Shown here: positions 14,640 through 23,907 of the stretch, in pieces
Layout: each line of letters begins with the position of its first letter
How positions within the stretch are numbered: the stretch's first letter is position 1
Origin: Anaerolinea sp.
GTDB taxonomy: Bacteria; Chloroflexota; Anaerolineae; Anaerolineales; Villigracilaceae
Reading direction: 5' to 3'
Assembly: GCA_020723805.1 (NCBI GenBank)
Contig: DYID01000001.1
Coordinates: forward strand, 204,811-268,810
DNA: 64,000 bases
Made by a program: the position numbers and the translations under genes
Notes under the pieces: generated by a model
Seen by the model: only the letters and a program-made list of their open reading frames with translations
Database searches by the model: none
What the model was told of the DNA's origin: nothing

Positions 14640-15860
14640 TCACGCCCCCGCATCCCATGGCGCGACTCCCCGCCCCTGCCCGCCTCGCAGCGACCCGAAA
14701 ACGGGTTCCGCCAAATCGGGCAGAATCTCCGCCGTAGCCGCCAGCAGCCCGAAACAGCCCGCAATCATCATATCGCCGAAGGGGGCGGCGAAGTAAGGAC
14801 GCAGACTCTCCCCTCTCCCTTTGGGAGAGGGGCTGGGGGTGAGGGCAAACATGCTGCGACGCGGACCTGTTACAACCACATCAAATTCGTCCTTCCCAAA
14901 CTCAAAGACTTCGTCGGTGTACATCAATGCGCCGTGACCCATGTCGTTGAACACGTCTTCGTGTTTGAGGGATGCATCCGCCAGTTTGCGAATCAACCCC
15001 TCCAGTTTGGGCAGGTCAATCTCGCCGGTGTGATGCTCGAAGACGCCTTCGATGCCTTTTTCACCCAGCCGAAATGCCAGCGTGTGAAAATTGCCCACGT
15101 TGCAGACAATCACCGAACTGCGTGTAGTCGAATTATTGGCGGGAGCAGAAACAACGTTCAGGTAATGGCTGAGCCTGCTATCGAACATTGCTCCCCACAC
15201 CGCCGCCGGAGCCGTGTCCATTACCACCAGCGGGCAGGGCAGGTCACGCGCCGAATCTGCCACAGCCTGAAGACGGGTCATGATGGGGGGAATCTCCGAA
15301 GAAAGAAAAGCGAACGCCGAAAGCGAGTTCTTGGCGCGAATCCGTTCATCGAGGTAATCGAACCGAAACTGACGGTCTGAAACGCCGGGCGGCGCGTTGC
15401 CATGGTCGAATACTGCCACGGCAACCGCCGCCAAATCTTTCAACGAAACGCCGTAATCGGCAAAGGTCTTGGCAATCAACGAAAAGTCGAAATCCTTCAA
15501 CTCAAGGCTTGCGACTTTCGACTTAAGACCTTCGATCTCATCCTCTCCAACAATTCTGATCCCAAGCGCCTCCACCTTGTCCAATTCGTCATTGATTGTC
15601 CGCGCCGCATCGGGCGTCATGTACACCGGGATTCCCGCCCGGGCGTATTCCTCGATTGCCCAGGCGGAGGGACCGCCTCCCATTTGATGCCCGGTCAGCA
15701 GGATCGGGGTCCGCGCAGGAAGCGCCTGCTTGAGACGGCGGTGAATCATCATGGTAGGCGAAGGCAGGACGAGTTTGAATCCGTTCTCGAGGTCGAGATT
15801 CGAATCGTAGAGAAAAATATCCTGCGTGCCGGTGCCAATATCAACCGATAAAATTTTCAT
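14640..15860 (-). CDS. DUF1786 family protein carrying an inserted repeat peptide
   Basis: The 406-residue protein starts with an actin/HSP70-like phosphate-1 motif, ILSVDIGTGTQDIFLYD, as in DUF1786 proteins, whose function is unknown. Other recognisable family segments are LLTGHQMGGGPSAWA, VFDHGNAPPGVSDRQFRFDYL, CNVGNFHTLAFRL and APFGDMMIAGCFGLL. Residues 338-353 (FALTPSPSPKGRGESL) are encoded by a copy of an intergenic repeat (14807-14847), which seems to have inserted in frame just before the GDMM motif. The ribosome site (GGGGAG) lies at the edge of a second copy of that repeat. It converges with the cytochrome gene, six bases away. Confidence 0.8.
   Translation of the reverse strand: MKILSVDIGTGTQDIFLYDSNLDLENGFKLVLPSPTMMIHRRLKQALPARTPILLTGHQMGGGPSAWAIEEYARAGIPVYMTPDAARTINDELDKVEALGIRIVGEDEIEGLKSKVASLELKDFDFSLIAKTFADYGVSLKDLAAVAVAVFDHGNAPPGVSDRQFRFDYLDERIRAKNSLSAFAFLSSEIPPIMTRLQAVADSARDLPCPLVVMDTAPAAVWGAMFDSRLSHYLNVVSAPANNSTTRSSVIVCNVGNFHTLAFRLGEKGIEGVFEHHTGEIDLPKLEGLIRKLADASLKHEDVFNDMGHGALMYTDEVFEFGKDEFDVVVTGPRRSMFALTPSPSPKGRGESLRPYFAAPFGDMMIAGCFGLLAATAEILPDLAEPVFGSLRGGQGRGVAPWDAGA
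14807..14847. repeat. CCCTCTCC/GGAGAGGGG repeat, copy inside the DUF1786 gene
   Basis: CTCCCCTCTCCC and GGGAGAGGGG pair as a hairpin, followed by CTGGGGGTGAGG. The same arrangement occurs between genes at 15866-15907 and 53675-53711, and a variant at 40248-40292. Here it lies within a reading frame that stays open across it. Confidence 0.85.
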
Positions 15861-15865
15861 GCAAG

Positions 15866-15907
15866 ACTCCCCCCTCTCCTTTTAGGAGAGGGGATGGGGG
15901 TGAGGTC
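15866..15907. repeat. CCCTCTCC/GGAGAGGGG repeat, intergenic copy
   Basis: Hairpin of CCCCTCTCCT and AGGAGAGGGG with the tail ATGGGGGTGAGG. It fills the gap between the ferritin-VIT1 gene, whose TGA stop starts at its edge, and the DUF1786 gene, to which it lends its ribosome site. Confidence 0.85.
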
Positions 15908-16781
15908 AAATTTCGATTCCCAGCCAGCGGCGGATGAAATAACCGATCACAAACGAGAAGGCTGCCACGCTGAGACTCAAACCCGCCATTTCGAGAAAAC
16001 GCGCTTTGAACGATTCGCCTTTGGCGACAGAGATGTAGTAATTGAACGCGGCAATGATGGCGACGGCGGTGGTCAACGCGATGACGAGGTCGGCGTAGAA
16101 GTTTTCGGGCATGAGCAGGTAGGGCAGGACGAGCAGGGTGACGGTGATGATGTAAGCAATACCCGTGTAAATCGCCGCGCGGATGGGGTTCTTGTTGGTT
16201 TGCTCCGAACGCGTGGAAAGATACTCGCTTGCCGCCATCGAAAGCGACGCGGCGATGCCGGTGATGAGACCGGAAAGGGCGATGAGTTTTCCGTTTTGCA
16301 GGGCAAGCGTCAGGCCGGCGAGCGCGCCGGTCAATTCCACCAGCGCGTCGTTGAGACCCAGCACCACCGAGCCGGCGTACTGCAATCGCTCCTCGTCCAG
16401 CATTTCGAGCAGTTGTTGTTCGTGGCGGTCTTCTTCCTCCTGGATTTGCTGCGCTTCGGGGATGACGGCGGCAACGGATTCGTAATTTCCCTGTGCCTTT
16501 TCTTCGCCCATTTCCATCAACTTCACGCCAAAGGTGAAGCCGAGTACACGGCTGACCAGATAGTAAAACCAAACGGCAAGCCAATTGGGCTGAACGTCTT
16601 CCTGGGTGTAGGTTTTCCACCTTTCGAAATGACGCTTCTCGTCTTCGGCAATCTGGTCGAGAATTTTTGCGTTTTCAGGCGAGTTGATGCGCTTCGCCAG
16701 CCGCTTGTAGATGTGGTACTCGGTGATTTCGGTCTTCTGGAACAGAATCAATTTGTTGCGGATGTCGTCTGTCAACTGCAT
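15906..16781 (-). CDS. ferritin-like/VIT1-CCC1 fusion (iron or manganese transporter)
   Basis: The 291-residue protein has a rubrerythrin-like N-terminal domain (about 1-145) with glutamate/histidine metal ligands in EITEYHIYKRLA, EDEKRHFERW and EEEDRHEQQLLEML. A membrane part of about five helices of the VIT1/CCC1 family follows, with the motif LGLNDALVELTGALAGL and GITAAS-like GIAASLSMAASEYLSTRSE. Such fusions (MbfA type) export iron or manganese and respond to metal stress. GGAG precedes the ATG. Substrate and direction are inferred from the family. Confidence 0.88.
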   Translation of the reverse strand: MQLTDDIRNKLILFQKTEITEYHIYKRLAKRINSPENAKILDQIAEDEKRHFERWKTYTQEDVQPNWLAVWFYYLVSRVLGFTFGVKLMEMGEEKAQGNYESVAAVIPEAQQIQEEEDRHEQQLLEMLDEERLQYAGSVVLGLNDALVELTGALAGLTLALQNGKLIALSGLITGIAASLSMAASEYLSTRSEQTNKNPIRAAIYTGIAYIITVTLLVLPYLLMPENFYADLVIALTTAVAIIAAFNYYISVAKGESFKARFLEMAGLSLSVAAFSFVIGYFIRRWLGIEI

Positions 16782-16905
16782 GGTGAGCTCCTTGGTGTTT
16801 GTATTTTAAGCCATTTTGCTTGAAACGTTGTTTCCTTCCCATAGAATACGGGAATGGGGTATCATATCTTATATTGACCGCCTTTCAGATGGAGCCGCAT
16901 CCTCG

Positions 16906-19900
16906 ATGACCAATCCTGCCCTGGCAGAGGTGCTTGCCAGTTACGTCCCCAAGTTAATTCAAAAACGAATCGCCGCAGATCCTTCGCCGATTGAATCGCC
17001 GGTGGCGGAAACCATCCAGGCGGCGGTTCTTTTTGCCGATATTTCCGGCTTCACGCGCCTGACCGAAAATCTTGCCGAAAGGGGACCTGCCGGCGTCGAG
17101 ACCATTGCCAACATCCTCAACGAATATTTTGGACAGTTGATTGACATCGTTCAGCAATACGGTGGGGATGTGGTCAAATTTGCCGGCGACGCGGTCATTG
17201 CCGTCTGGAACATCGTTTCGGACGACGGGACGCCGGATTCCATTTCCCGAGCCGATCAGTGGCAATGGACCATGCGCGCCGCCGAATGCGCGCTCGAAAT
17301 CCGCGAGCGGCTTTCCAATTACAGGGTGGAAAACGAAAACCTGTACCTCAAACTTGCCATCAGCACCGGCAGCATCACCACGGCGCACGTCGGCGGGGTG
17401 TTCAACCGCTGGGAATTTCTGCTCACCGGCAGCCCGCTGGTGGAAGTGGGCATTGCCAACAATATTGCCCAGGCGGGCGAAATCCTCGTCACTCCCTCCG
17501 CCTGGAAGTTGATTCGCAACGACTGCTATGCCGATGCGGTGGAATTCGAACTCAAAGACGCCATTGCTCAGGGCGGACGGTTGAAGGGCTTGAACAAACC
17601 CTCCTCGATTTTCGAAAACCCCAAGCCGCCCGCCGTGCCAGACGGCGCGGAAATCCTCCTGCGCCCCTACATCCCCGGCGCCATCATCAACCGCCTGACC
17701 GCCGGACAAAGCGGATGGATTGCCGAACTGCGGCGTGTCACCATCCTCTTCATCAACCTGCCGGATATCAACCAGCACACCAAACTGGCGGAGGCGCAAA
17801 ACCTGGCGCGTTTGATTCAGCGTTCGGTGTACCGCTACGAAGGCAGCATCAACAAAATCAGCGTGGACGACAAGGGCATCACCATCCTTGCCGCGCTGGG
17901 ACTGCCTCCCTTCGCGCACGAAGACGACCCGGCGCGCGGCGTGCAGGCGGCGCTGATGATTCGCAAGGAACTCAACGGGCTGAAAGTACGCAGTTTCATC
18001 GGCATCACCACAGGGCGTATCTTCTGCGGCTCGATTGGCAGCGACTCGCGCCGCGAATATACCGCCATCGGCAATGCTGTCAACCTGGCGGCGCGGCTGA
18101 TGGGAGCGGCGGTGCGGCAGGATGAGTTGATTGACAAAGTCGGCATCCCCATCCTGTGCGACCGTGTCACGTTCGAGGCGGCAAAGGAAGCGATCAAGTT
18201 CGAGCCGCTTCCGCCTCAACCTATCAAGGGGCGCGTCGAGCCGGTGGAAGTCTTCCATCCCGTTGAATTGAAAAAGAGCGTCATCCGCCCCAAGACGGAA
18301 TTGATCGGGCGTCAGGAAGAGAAAGCGCTGTTGGCTGGCGCCTTACAGGGACTGGCGCGCGGCGAACAACATCAGACCCTCATTGTGCAGGGCGAGGCGG
18401 GCATTGGAAAATCGCGCCTGTTCGAAGACCTGGCGCGTCAGGCGGAAACCCTGCATGTGAATATGTTCATCGGCGGCGGCGACCCTATCGAGCGCACCAA
18501 TTCCTATCACGCCTGGCGTCCCATTTTCTACCGCCTCTTCGCAATCGAAGACCTGACAGGCTCTGCGCTGGCGGAAGAATCGCGAAGCATCATCGAGAGC
18601 AAAGTGCTGGCAAAACTCCAGCAGATTGACCCCGACTTAGTCCGCTATTTTCCTCTCTTCGATGTCATTCTCCCAATGCACGTACCCGATAATAACCTGA
18701 CCACTGCCATGGCGGGAGAAATCCGCAGCAGCAACATCCGCGAGGTGTTATCGCGCGTGCTTGCTCATGCCGCCCGGCAAGCCCCGCTCCTGATTGTGCT
18801 GGAGGATCTACACTGGTTCGACTCGGCATCCTGGACGCTGCTGGTGGACGTTCAGCAAAAAGTGCGTCCCCTGCTCCTCGCCTTGAACACGCGCCCCCTC
18901 TCGGACCCGCTGCCTGCTCAATTCAAACAACTCCTCGAACACCCGGAAACGCGCCTGCTCAAACTGGAGGCGATGATGCTCGACGATGTCGAGGCGCTCG
19001 TCTGTCAGCGGCTGGGAGTGAAATCCATCCCGCCGGCGATTGGACGCCTCATCCGCGAGAAGTCGGAAGGACATCCCTTCTTTGCCGAAGAACTGGCGTA
19101 TGCCCTGCGCGATTCGGGGATCCTCGTCATCGAAGATCAGGAATGCAAGGTGGCTCCGCATTTCGACCGCTTCGAAGACCTGACCTTGCCCGACACCCTC
19201 CAAGCCGCCATCACCAACCGCATTGACAGCCTCGACCCCTCTCAGCAATTGACGCTCAAAGTCGCCAGCGTCATCGGGCGCATTTTTGCCCTGCGCGTAC
19301 TCCAAGCAGTGCATCCCATCGAATCGGACCGGGCGCTGCTCCCCAATTACATGGAGGCGCTCACCCGCCTGAGCCTCACGCTGGTCGAATCGGACTCGCC
19401 CGACCTCTCGTACATCTTCAAACATGCCGTCACACAGGAAGTGGCATACAACCTGATGCTGTATTCCCAGCGCAGACAGTTGCATCAGGCAGTGGCGGAA
19501 TGGATCGAGCAGAACCATGCCGACAACCTCGAGTCCTATTACACCCTGCTGGCGCATCACTGGTCGCAAGCCGCCGAAATGCCCGATGCGGCGCGGAATG
19601 AACGCATCATCGAGAAGGCGGTGACCTACCTCGAAAAGGCGGGCGAACAGGCAATGCAAAACTTTGCCAATGCCGAGGCGATTCAGTTCTACACCCATGC
19701 CCTGGAATGGGATGCAAAACTACCCAAGCCCGCCGCAAAGGAAGCCCTCCGCCGCTGGCAGATGCGCCGCGCGCGCTGGCACAGCCGGCTGGCGCTGGCT
19801 CACTACGGACTGGGCACCCTGCCTGCCTGCGATAAACACGTGCGCGAAGCCCTGCGCCTGCTGGAAAGCCCCGTCCCCGCTTCGCGTTTTCAGTTTGTGT

Positions 19901-21138
19901 TGGGGTTGTTCCCCCAGGTGCTCCGTCAGGTGTTTCATCGTTTCTTCCCTCAGCGGTATGTCGGTTCGGTAACGGGACAGGAACGCGAAAAGACCAGCGA
20001 GGTGGCGCGACTCTACGAACTGCTCGGACGCATCTACTTCTACTCCAACGAGAACCTGCCCATCATCTATACCGCCATCCGTTTTCTAAACGAAGCGGAA
20101 AGGGCAGGTACCTCTCCCGAACTGGCAACAGCCTATTCCAGCATGGCTGTCCTGGCTGGCTTCCTGCAACTGCACAAACTGGCGGAGACCTATGTGGAGC
20201 GCGGTCTGGCGGTTGCCGAGGATGTGAATCAAATCTCCAACCGCATTACCGTCAGCGTTGTGACCAGCGCCTATCTGCTTACAGTGGGCAAATGGGATGT
20301 GGTGCGTTCCAGAGTGGAAGAAGCCAAAGCCCTGTGCGAACGCATCGGCGATTACCGTCAGTGGGGCGACTGCATGGGCATGCTGGGCGAAAGCGCCTTC
20401 ATCGCCGGCGACATGGCATACTCGATGCGCATCCAGAAGGAACTGCTCGCCGATGCCCGCCGGCGGCGGAGTCCACTGCATCAGTGTTGGGGACTGCTTG
20501 GGGTGGCAGTGAACAACCTGCGGCTGGGAGATGAGGCGGAAGCCATCCCCATGCTGGAGGAGGCTTTGGAAATCTTGGAAGAAACGCCCAATCTCTCCTC
20601 CTCCATCGAAACGACCGGTCAATTGGCGCTGGCATATTGGGCGGCTGGTCAGGAAGGCAGGGCGTTCGAATTTGCCAATCGCGCCTTGGAAATGGCAACG
20701 GGAATTTCCCCAACTGTCTACTCGATGGACGTGGGATACACCGCCATCGCGGATGTGTTCTTTGGGCTATGGGAACGTTCGCTTCAAACCCCGGACGGGA
20801 AAGCGGATGCCCTCCGATTCAAATACCTCGCCGAGAAATCGCTCAAACTCCTGCGCGCCTACAAGAATGTTTTCTCCATCGGTGAGCCACCCCTGCTGTA
20901 TTATCGAGGCTGGTATGAGTGGCTGAATGGGAAGCGCCCGAACGCCGTCAAATTGTGGACGGAAGGTCTGGATTCGGCGCGGAAGTTCGGCGAGAGGTAT
21001 GAAGAGGGATTGTTTCATCTGCGGCTGGGTGAGGCGCTTTCCAGCAGGGAACACCTCGAACAGGCGATCCGCATCTTCGCGGAGATGGACGCAATTCCCG
21101 TGCTGCGCCGGGCGCGCGAACTTGCCGATCAAAGGTAA
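16906..21138 (+). CDS. soluble-adenylyl-cyclase-like protein: two cyclase domains, AAA-type ATPase, TPR repeats
   Basis: About 1410 residues. Cyclase domain 1 (about 35-190) keeps both metal aspartates, in VLFADISGFTRL and VVKFAGDAVIAVW. Cyclase domain 2 (about 275-440) has ILFINLPDI, with the first aspartate replaced, but keeps ISVDDKGITILAALGLPP and YTAIGNAVNLAARLM. A P-loop ATPase follows with Walker A GEAGIGKS (about 495-502) and Walker B LIVLEDLHW; the C-terminal third is TPR-like helices. This order is that of mammalian soluble adenylyl cyclase. It probably makes cAMP in the cytosol. The ATG at 16906 has GGAG 11 bases upstream; an upstream TTG at 16816 is possible. The Crp/FNR regulator at 63287 could be a receiver (inference). 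Confidence 0.85.
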   Translation: MTNPALAEVLASYVPKLIQKRIAADPSPIESPVAETIQAAVLFADISGFTRLTENLAERGPAGVETIANILNEYFGQLIDIVQQYGGDVVKFAGDAVIAVWNIVSDDGTPDSISRADQWQWTMRAAECALEIRERLSNYRVENENLYLKLAISTGSITTAHVGGVFNRWEFLLTGSPLVEVGIANNIAQAGEILVTPSAWKLIRNDCYADAVEFELKDAIAQGGRLKGLNKPSSIFENPKPPAVPDGAEILLRPYIPGAIINRLTAGQSGWIAELRRVTILFINLPDINQHTKLAEAQNLARLIQRSVYRYEGSINKISVDDKGITILAALGLPPFAHEDDPARGVQAALMIRKELNGLKVRSFIGITTGRIFCGSIGSDSRREYTAIGNAVNLAARLMGAAVRQDELIDKVGIPILCDRVTFEAAKEAIKFEPLPPQPIKGRVEPVEVFHPVELKKSVIRPKTELIGRQEEKALLAGALQGLARGEQHQTLIVQGEAGIGKSRLFEDLARQAETLHVNMFIGGGDPIERTNSYHAWRPIFYRLFAIEDLTGSALAEESRSIIESKVLAKLQQIDPDLVRYFPLFDVILPMHVPDNNLTTAMAGEIRSSNIREVLSRVLAHAARQAPLLIVLEDLHWFDSASWTLLVDVQQKVRPLLLALNTRPLSDPLPAQFKQLLEHPETRLLKLEAMMLDDVEALVCQRLGVKSIPPAIGRLIREKSEGHPFFAEELAYALRDSGILVIEDQECKVAPHFDRFEDLTLPDTLQAAITNRIDSLDPSQQLTLKVASVIGRIFALRVLQAVHPIESDRALLPNYMEALTRLSLTLVESDSPDLSYIFKHAVTQEVAYNLMLYSQRRQLHQAVAEWIEQNHADNLESYYTLLAHHWSQAAEMPDAARNERIIEKAVTYLEKAGEQAMQNFANAEAIQFYTHALEWDAKLPKPAAKEALRRWQMRRARWHSRLALAHYGLGTLPACDKHVREALRLLESPVPASRFQFVLGLFPQVLRQVFHRFFPQRYVGSVTGQEREKTSEVARLYELLGRIYFYSNENLPIIYTAIRFLNEAERAGTSPELATAYSSMAVLAGFLQLHKLAETYVERGLAVAEDVNQISNRITVSVVTSAYLLTVGKWDVVRSRVEEAKALCERIGDYRQWGDCMGMLGESAFIAGDMAYSMRIQKELLADARRRRSPLHQCWGLLGVAVNNLRLGDEAEAIPMLEEALEILEETPNLSSSIETTGQLALAYWAAGQEGRAFEFANRALEMATGISPTVYSMDVGYTAIADVFFGLWERSLQTPDGKADALRFKYLAEKSLKLLRAYKNVFSIGEPPLLYYRGWYEWLNGKRPNAVKLWTEGLDSARKFGERYEEGLFHLRLGEALSSREHLEQAIRIFAEMDAIPVLRRARELADQR

Positions 21139-21160
21139 GGTGGACTGCTTTGAGCTGTGA

Positions 21161-21209
21161 ATCCTGCAGGTCAGCCGCACAGCACGACGGCGCTTGCAGG
21201 ATGTTTTTT
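21161..21209 (+). terminator. rho-independent terminator of the cyclase gene
   Basis: ATCCTGCA (21161-21168) pairs with TGCAGGAT (21195-21202), with an inner GC stem possible in the loop, followed by GTTTTTT. It lies 23 bases after the stop codon. Confidence 0.75.
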
Positions 21210-21213
21210 ATCA

Positions 21214-21320
21214 ACTCACCTTACGCAGTTACTTCGTAGCGCGACACATTGTCCCCGAATGGGGGTTTATGTCGCCTGAAAATGCGAGATAAATCTCGCA
21301 CTACCGCGTAACATTAGTTA
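21214..21320 (+). repeat. MITE-like repeat family A, copy 1
   Basis: Starts with CTCACCTTACGCAGTT, holds the modules GTAGCGCGACA ... TTTATGTCGC and GCGAGATAAATCTCGC, and ends with GCGTAACATTAGTTA. The two ends are inverted copies of each other. This copy has an extra segment (CATTGTCCCCGAATGGGGGT) inside the GCGACAT hairpin. Relatives: 25118-25203, 27611-27690, 57470-57557 and 62782-62869. Confidence 0.85.
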
Positions 21321-21341
21321 CCAACTCAGTTCGGAGGAAAC

Positions 21342-22763
21342 ATGACCACGCTCATTACAAAGACAGCGGGAGATTCGATTCCGGGACCGGCGCCTCTGCT
21401 CGGACGCCTGCCCCTGCTTCTGCGCTTTGCCTTTCACCCGCTCGAAACGCTGGAAGACCTGCGCCGCCGCTATGGCAGCATGGTGCGGCTGGGGTTTGGA
21501 AAATATCCCGCTGTGGTGGTCTTCGACCCGGAATACAACCGTCAGGTGTTGCGCGACCCCGACTCGTTCTACGCCTATGAGATTGACCTTGTGCCGCTGA
21601 AATTTCCCGAAAACAGTTCGGTGCGGGCGGTGACGACCGGCATGCCCCTCATGAACGGTCCGCGCCACGACGACCACCGCTCAGCGCTGCTTCCCTATTT
21701 TCACCGCAAATTCGTCACGCGCTATCACGACGCCTGCGTGGAAGTGACTCTTCGCCGCACCGCCGCCTGGAAGATGGACGCCGTGCTGGACATGCGCGCC
21801 GAGATGGAACGCCTTGCCATGTGGCTGGGGACGGTTCCCGTCTTGGGGCTCGACCCGGAGAAAGAGGGCGAAGCCATCGGCAGGCAGTTGGAGCGCACCA
21901 TGAAGACGCTTTTCAATCCGTTTGCGCTTCTGTTCCCTTATGATATTCCGGGTCTGCCCTTTCATGCGCTGATGAAACATGCCGCCGAAATGGAACGCGT
22001 CGTGCGCGAGGTCATCGCCCGCAAAAAAGCGGAGGGACTCAACGACAGCGATATTCTCTCGGTCCTGATTCAAATGCACGAAGAGGACCCTGCGCGGATG
22101 AGCGAAGAAGAACTCATCGGTCACACCACCACCATGTTCCGCGGCGGTTACAATCCCAACGGCATGGCGCTCTATTGGACGATCTTTCTGCTCAGCCAGC
22201 ATCCTGCTGCCTTGCAAAAGGTTCTCGATGAACTGGATCAGGCAATGGGCGGGAAAGACCCGACGCCCGAAGCCGTCGAAAAACTGCCCTGGCTGGAGGG
22301 CGCCATTCGGGAGACCATGCGCCTCTTCCCCGCCGGCACCTGGACCGGACGCCTCGCCATGCGCGACTTCGAACTGGGCGGACATCCGCTCCCCAAAGGC
22401 ACGTGGATTGTGATGAGCCCTTACGTGGTGCACCGCACCGCTGAAATCTTCCCTGAGCCTTACCGCTTCAAACCGGAACGTTGGCTGACCGAATACCATT
22501 CCGCCTACGAGTTCATGCCGTTCTCCGCGGGACCCCGCTACTGCATCGGCACTTCGCTGGGGATGATGCAGTTGAAGATCGCCCTCGCGATTCTGCTCCA
22601 GCGCTTTTCGTTCATGCTCCAGCCGGGCGCACGCGTGGACTGCACCGGGCTGAACTCCATCCGCCCGAAGAACGGACTGCCCATGCTCGTCCGCGAACGC
22701 GATGGCGTCCCTGCGCCTGTGCCCTTCAAGGGCAACATTCACAAGATGGTGCAATTTGATTGA
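21342..22763 (+). CDS. cytochrome P450 with non-canonical I-helix
   Basis: The 473-residue protein has the P450 marks: a proline-rich start (IPGPAPLLGRLP), the K-helix E324xxR327 (AIRETMRLFP), the PERF-like segment FKPERW and the haem loop FMPFSAGPRYCIG with C401 as the thiolate ligand. The I-helix region, HTTTMFRGGYNPNGMALYW (261-279), lacks the acid-alcohol pair (D/E-T) that normally helps split oxygen; NPN stands there. No ferredoxin or reductase gene is adjacent. It is flanked by a cyclase gene and argF, with its own promoter region in the repeat upstream and an AGGAG-like site (CGGAGG). Substrate unknown. Confidence 0.92.
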   Translation: MTTLITKTAGDSIPGPAPLLGRLPLLLRFAFHPLETLEDLRRRYGSMVRLGFGKYPAVVVFDPEYNRQVLRDPDSFYAYEIDLVPLKFPENSSVRAVTTGMPLMNGPRHDDHRSALLPYFHRKFVTRYHDACVEVTLRRTAAWKMDAVLDMRAEMERLAMWLGTVPVLGLDPEKEGEAIGRQLERTMKTLFNPFALLFPYDIPGLPFHALMKHAAEMERVVREVIARKKAEGLNDSDILSVLIQMHEEDPARMSEEELIGHTTTMFRGGYNPNGMALYWTIFLLSQHPAALQKVLDELDQAMGGKDPTPEAVEKLPWLEGAIRETMRLFPAGTWTGRLAMRDFELGGHPLPKGTWIVMSPYVVHRTAEIFPEPYRFKPERWLTEYHSAYEFMPFSAGPRYCIGTSLGMMQLKIALAILLQRFSFMLQPGARVDCTGLNSIRPKNGLPMLVRERDGVPAPVPFKGNIHKMVQFD

Positions 22764-22915
22764 GGGATAAGGCGCTGCCCGACAAATATCACTGCCGGCA
22801 GGTGACGATTCAGACGGGGCAAAATGGCGCGAAAAGGCTATACTCAACAGGTCACGAACCGGCAGCAGCGACTTCGTTCGTGAAATGCCAATAATTCAAC
22901 CCGAAGGAGTTGGTA

Positions 22916-23839
22916 ATGAAACATTTTCTTGCAGTTTCAGATTTATCTTCAGCGGAAGTGCAGGATTTACTCGACCTGGCTGTCAAGTTGAAGGAGGAAT
23001 ATTTCAAGAAGGGCAACCCGCCTTATTTCAAGGGCAAGGTGCTGGGGATGATTTTTCAAAAACCCAGCCTGCGGACGCGCGTTTCCTTTGATATGGCAAT
23101 GCGTCACTGCGGCGGCGACGCCCTCTATCTCTCGCCAAACGAAATCGGGCTCGGCAAACGCGAAGCCATTTCGGATATTGCCCGCGTGATGTCGGGATAT
23201 GTCCATGCCCTGATGGCGCGGGTGTTCGACCATGCTCACGTTTTGGAACTGGCGAAATGGTCCGAAATTCCCGTCATCAACGGCTTGAGCGATTACAATC
23301 ATCCCTGCCAGGCAATGGCAGATGCGCTCACCATTCAGGAACGCTTCGGCAGGGGGAAGGGCTTGAACGTCACTTTCGTCGGCGACGGGAATAACGTGGC
23401 GGTTTCGCTCATGCACGTCGCGGCGAAACTGGGCTGGAACTTTACGATTGCCAATCCCGAAGGCTACGACCTCGCCCCCAGAGCCGTTGAAATTGCCCGC
23501 GAGATTGCCAAAGAGACGGGCAGTAAACTGACCTTCCTGCGCGACCCGCACGAAGCGGTGAAAGGCGCGCACGTCATCTACACCGATACCTGGACTTCGA
23601 TGGGGCAGGAAGAAGAAGCCGCCAAACGCGAGAAGGTCTTTCCGCCGTATCAGGTCAACGCTCAATTGGTGAGCGAAGCGGATAAGGACGTCATCGTCAT
23701 GCACTGTTTGCCGGCGCACCGCAATCAGGAGTTGACCGACGAAGTGGCGGACGGTCCGCATTCGGTCATCTTCCCGCAGGCGCACAACCGCCTCCACGCG
23801 CAAAAGGCGATTCTCGCGCGCCTCTTTGGAGTTATGTAA
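22916..23839 (+). CDS. argF: ornithine carbamoyltransferase
   Basis: The 307-residue protein shows the carbamoyl-phosphate motif as S51-L-R-T-R ([12 protein letters not shown]), the HPCQAMAD segment, the ornithine-loop residues in DTWTSMGQE and the HCLPAHR motif with the catalytic cysteine. It makes citrulline from ornithine and carbamoyl phosphate, or the reverse in arginine breakdown. GAAGGAG precedes the ATG by six bases. It is followed after 68 bases by ornithine aminotransferase, so both act on ornithine and may be one operon. No other arginine-biosynthesis genes are near. Confidence 0.95.
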   Translation: MKHFLAVSDLSSAEVQDLLDLAVKLKEEYFKKGNPPYFKGKVLGMIFQKPSLRTRVSFDMAMRHCGGDALYLSPNEIGLGKREAISDIARVMSGYVHALMARVFDHAHVLELAKWSEIPVINGLSDYNHPCQAMADALTIQERFGRGKGLNVTFVGDGNNVAVSLMHVAAKLGWNFTIANPEGYDLAPRAVEIAREIAKETGSKLTFLRDPHEAVKGAHVIYTDTWTSMGQEEEAAKREKVFPPYQVNAQLVSEADKDVIVMHCLPAHRNQELTDEVADGPHSVIFPQAHNRLHAQKAILARLFGVM

Positions 23840-23855
23840 CCCCTTTGGCAATATG

Positions 23856-23874
23856 CAGTACACAATCTGTACTG
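23856..23874. repeat. short hairpin between argF and rocD
   Basis: CAGTACA (23856-23862) and TGTACTG (23868-23874) form a seven-base stem in the intercistronic gap. No U-tract follows, so it is more likely a processing or spacing element than a terminator. Confidence 0.4.
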
Positions 23875-23907
23875 TGTAACTACACAATCATCTTATTTGG
23901 AGTGTTC

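Noticed and set aside
16816-16905. Upstream TTG start for the cyclase gene
   Set aside because: No ribosome site before it; the ATG at 16906 has GGAG upstream and leads straight into the conserved region. Not fully excluded.
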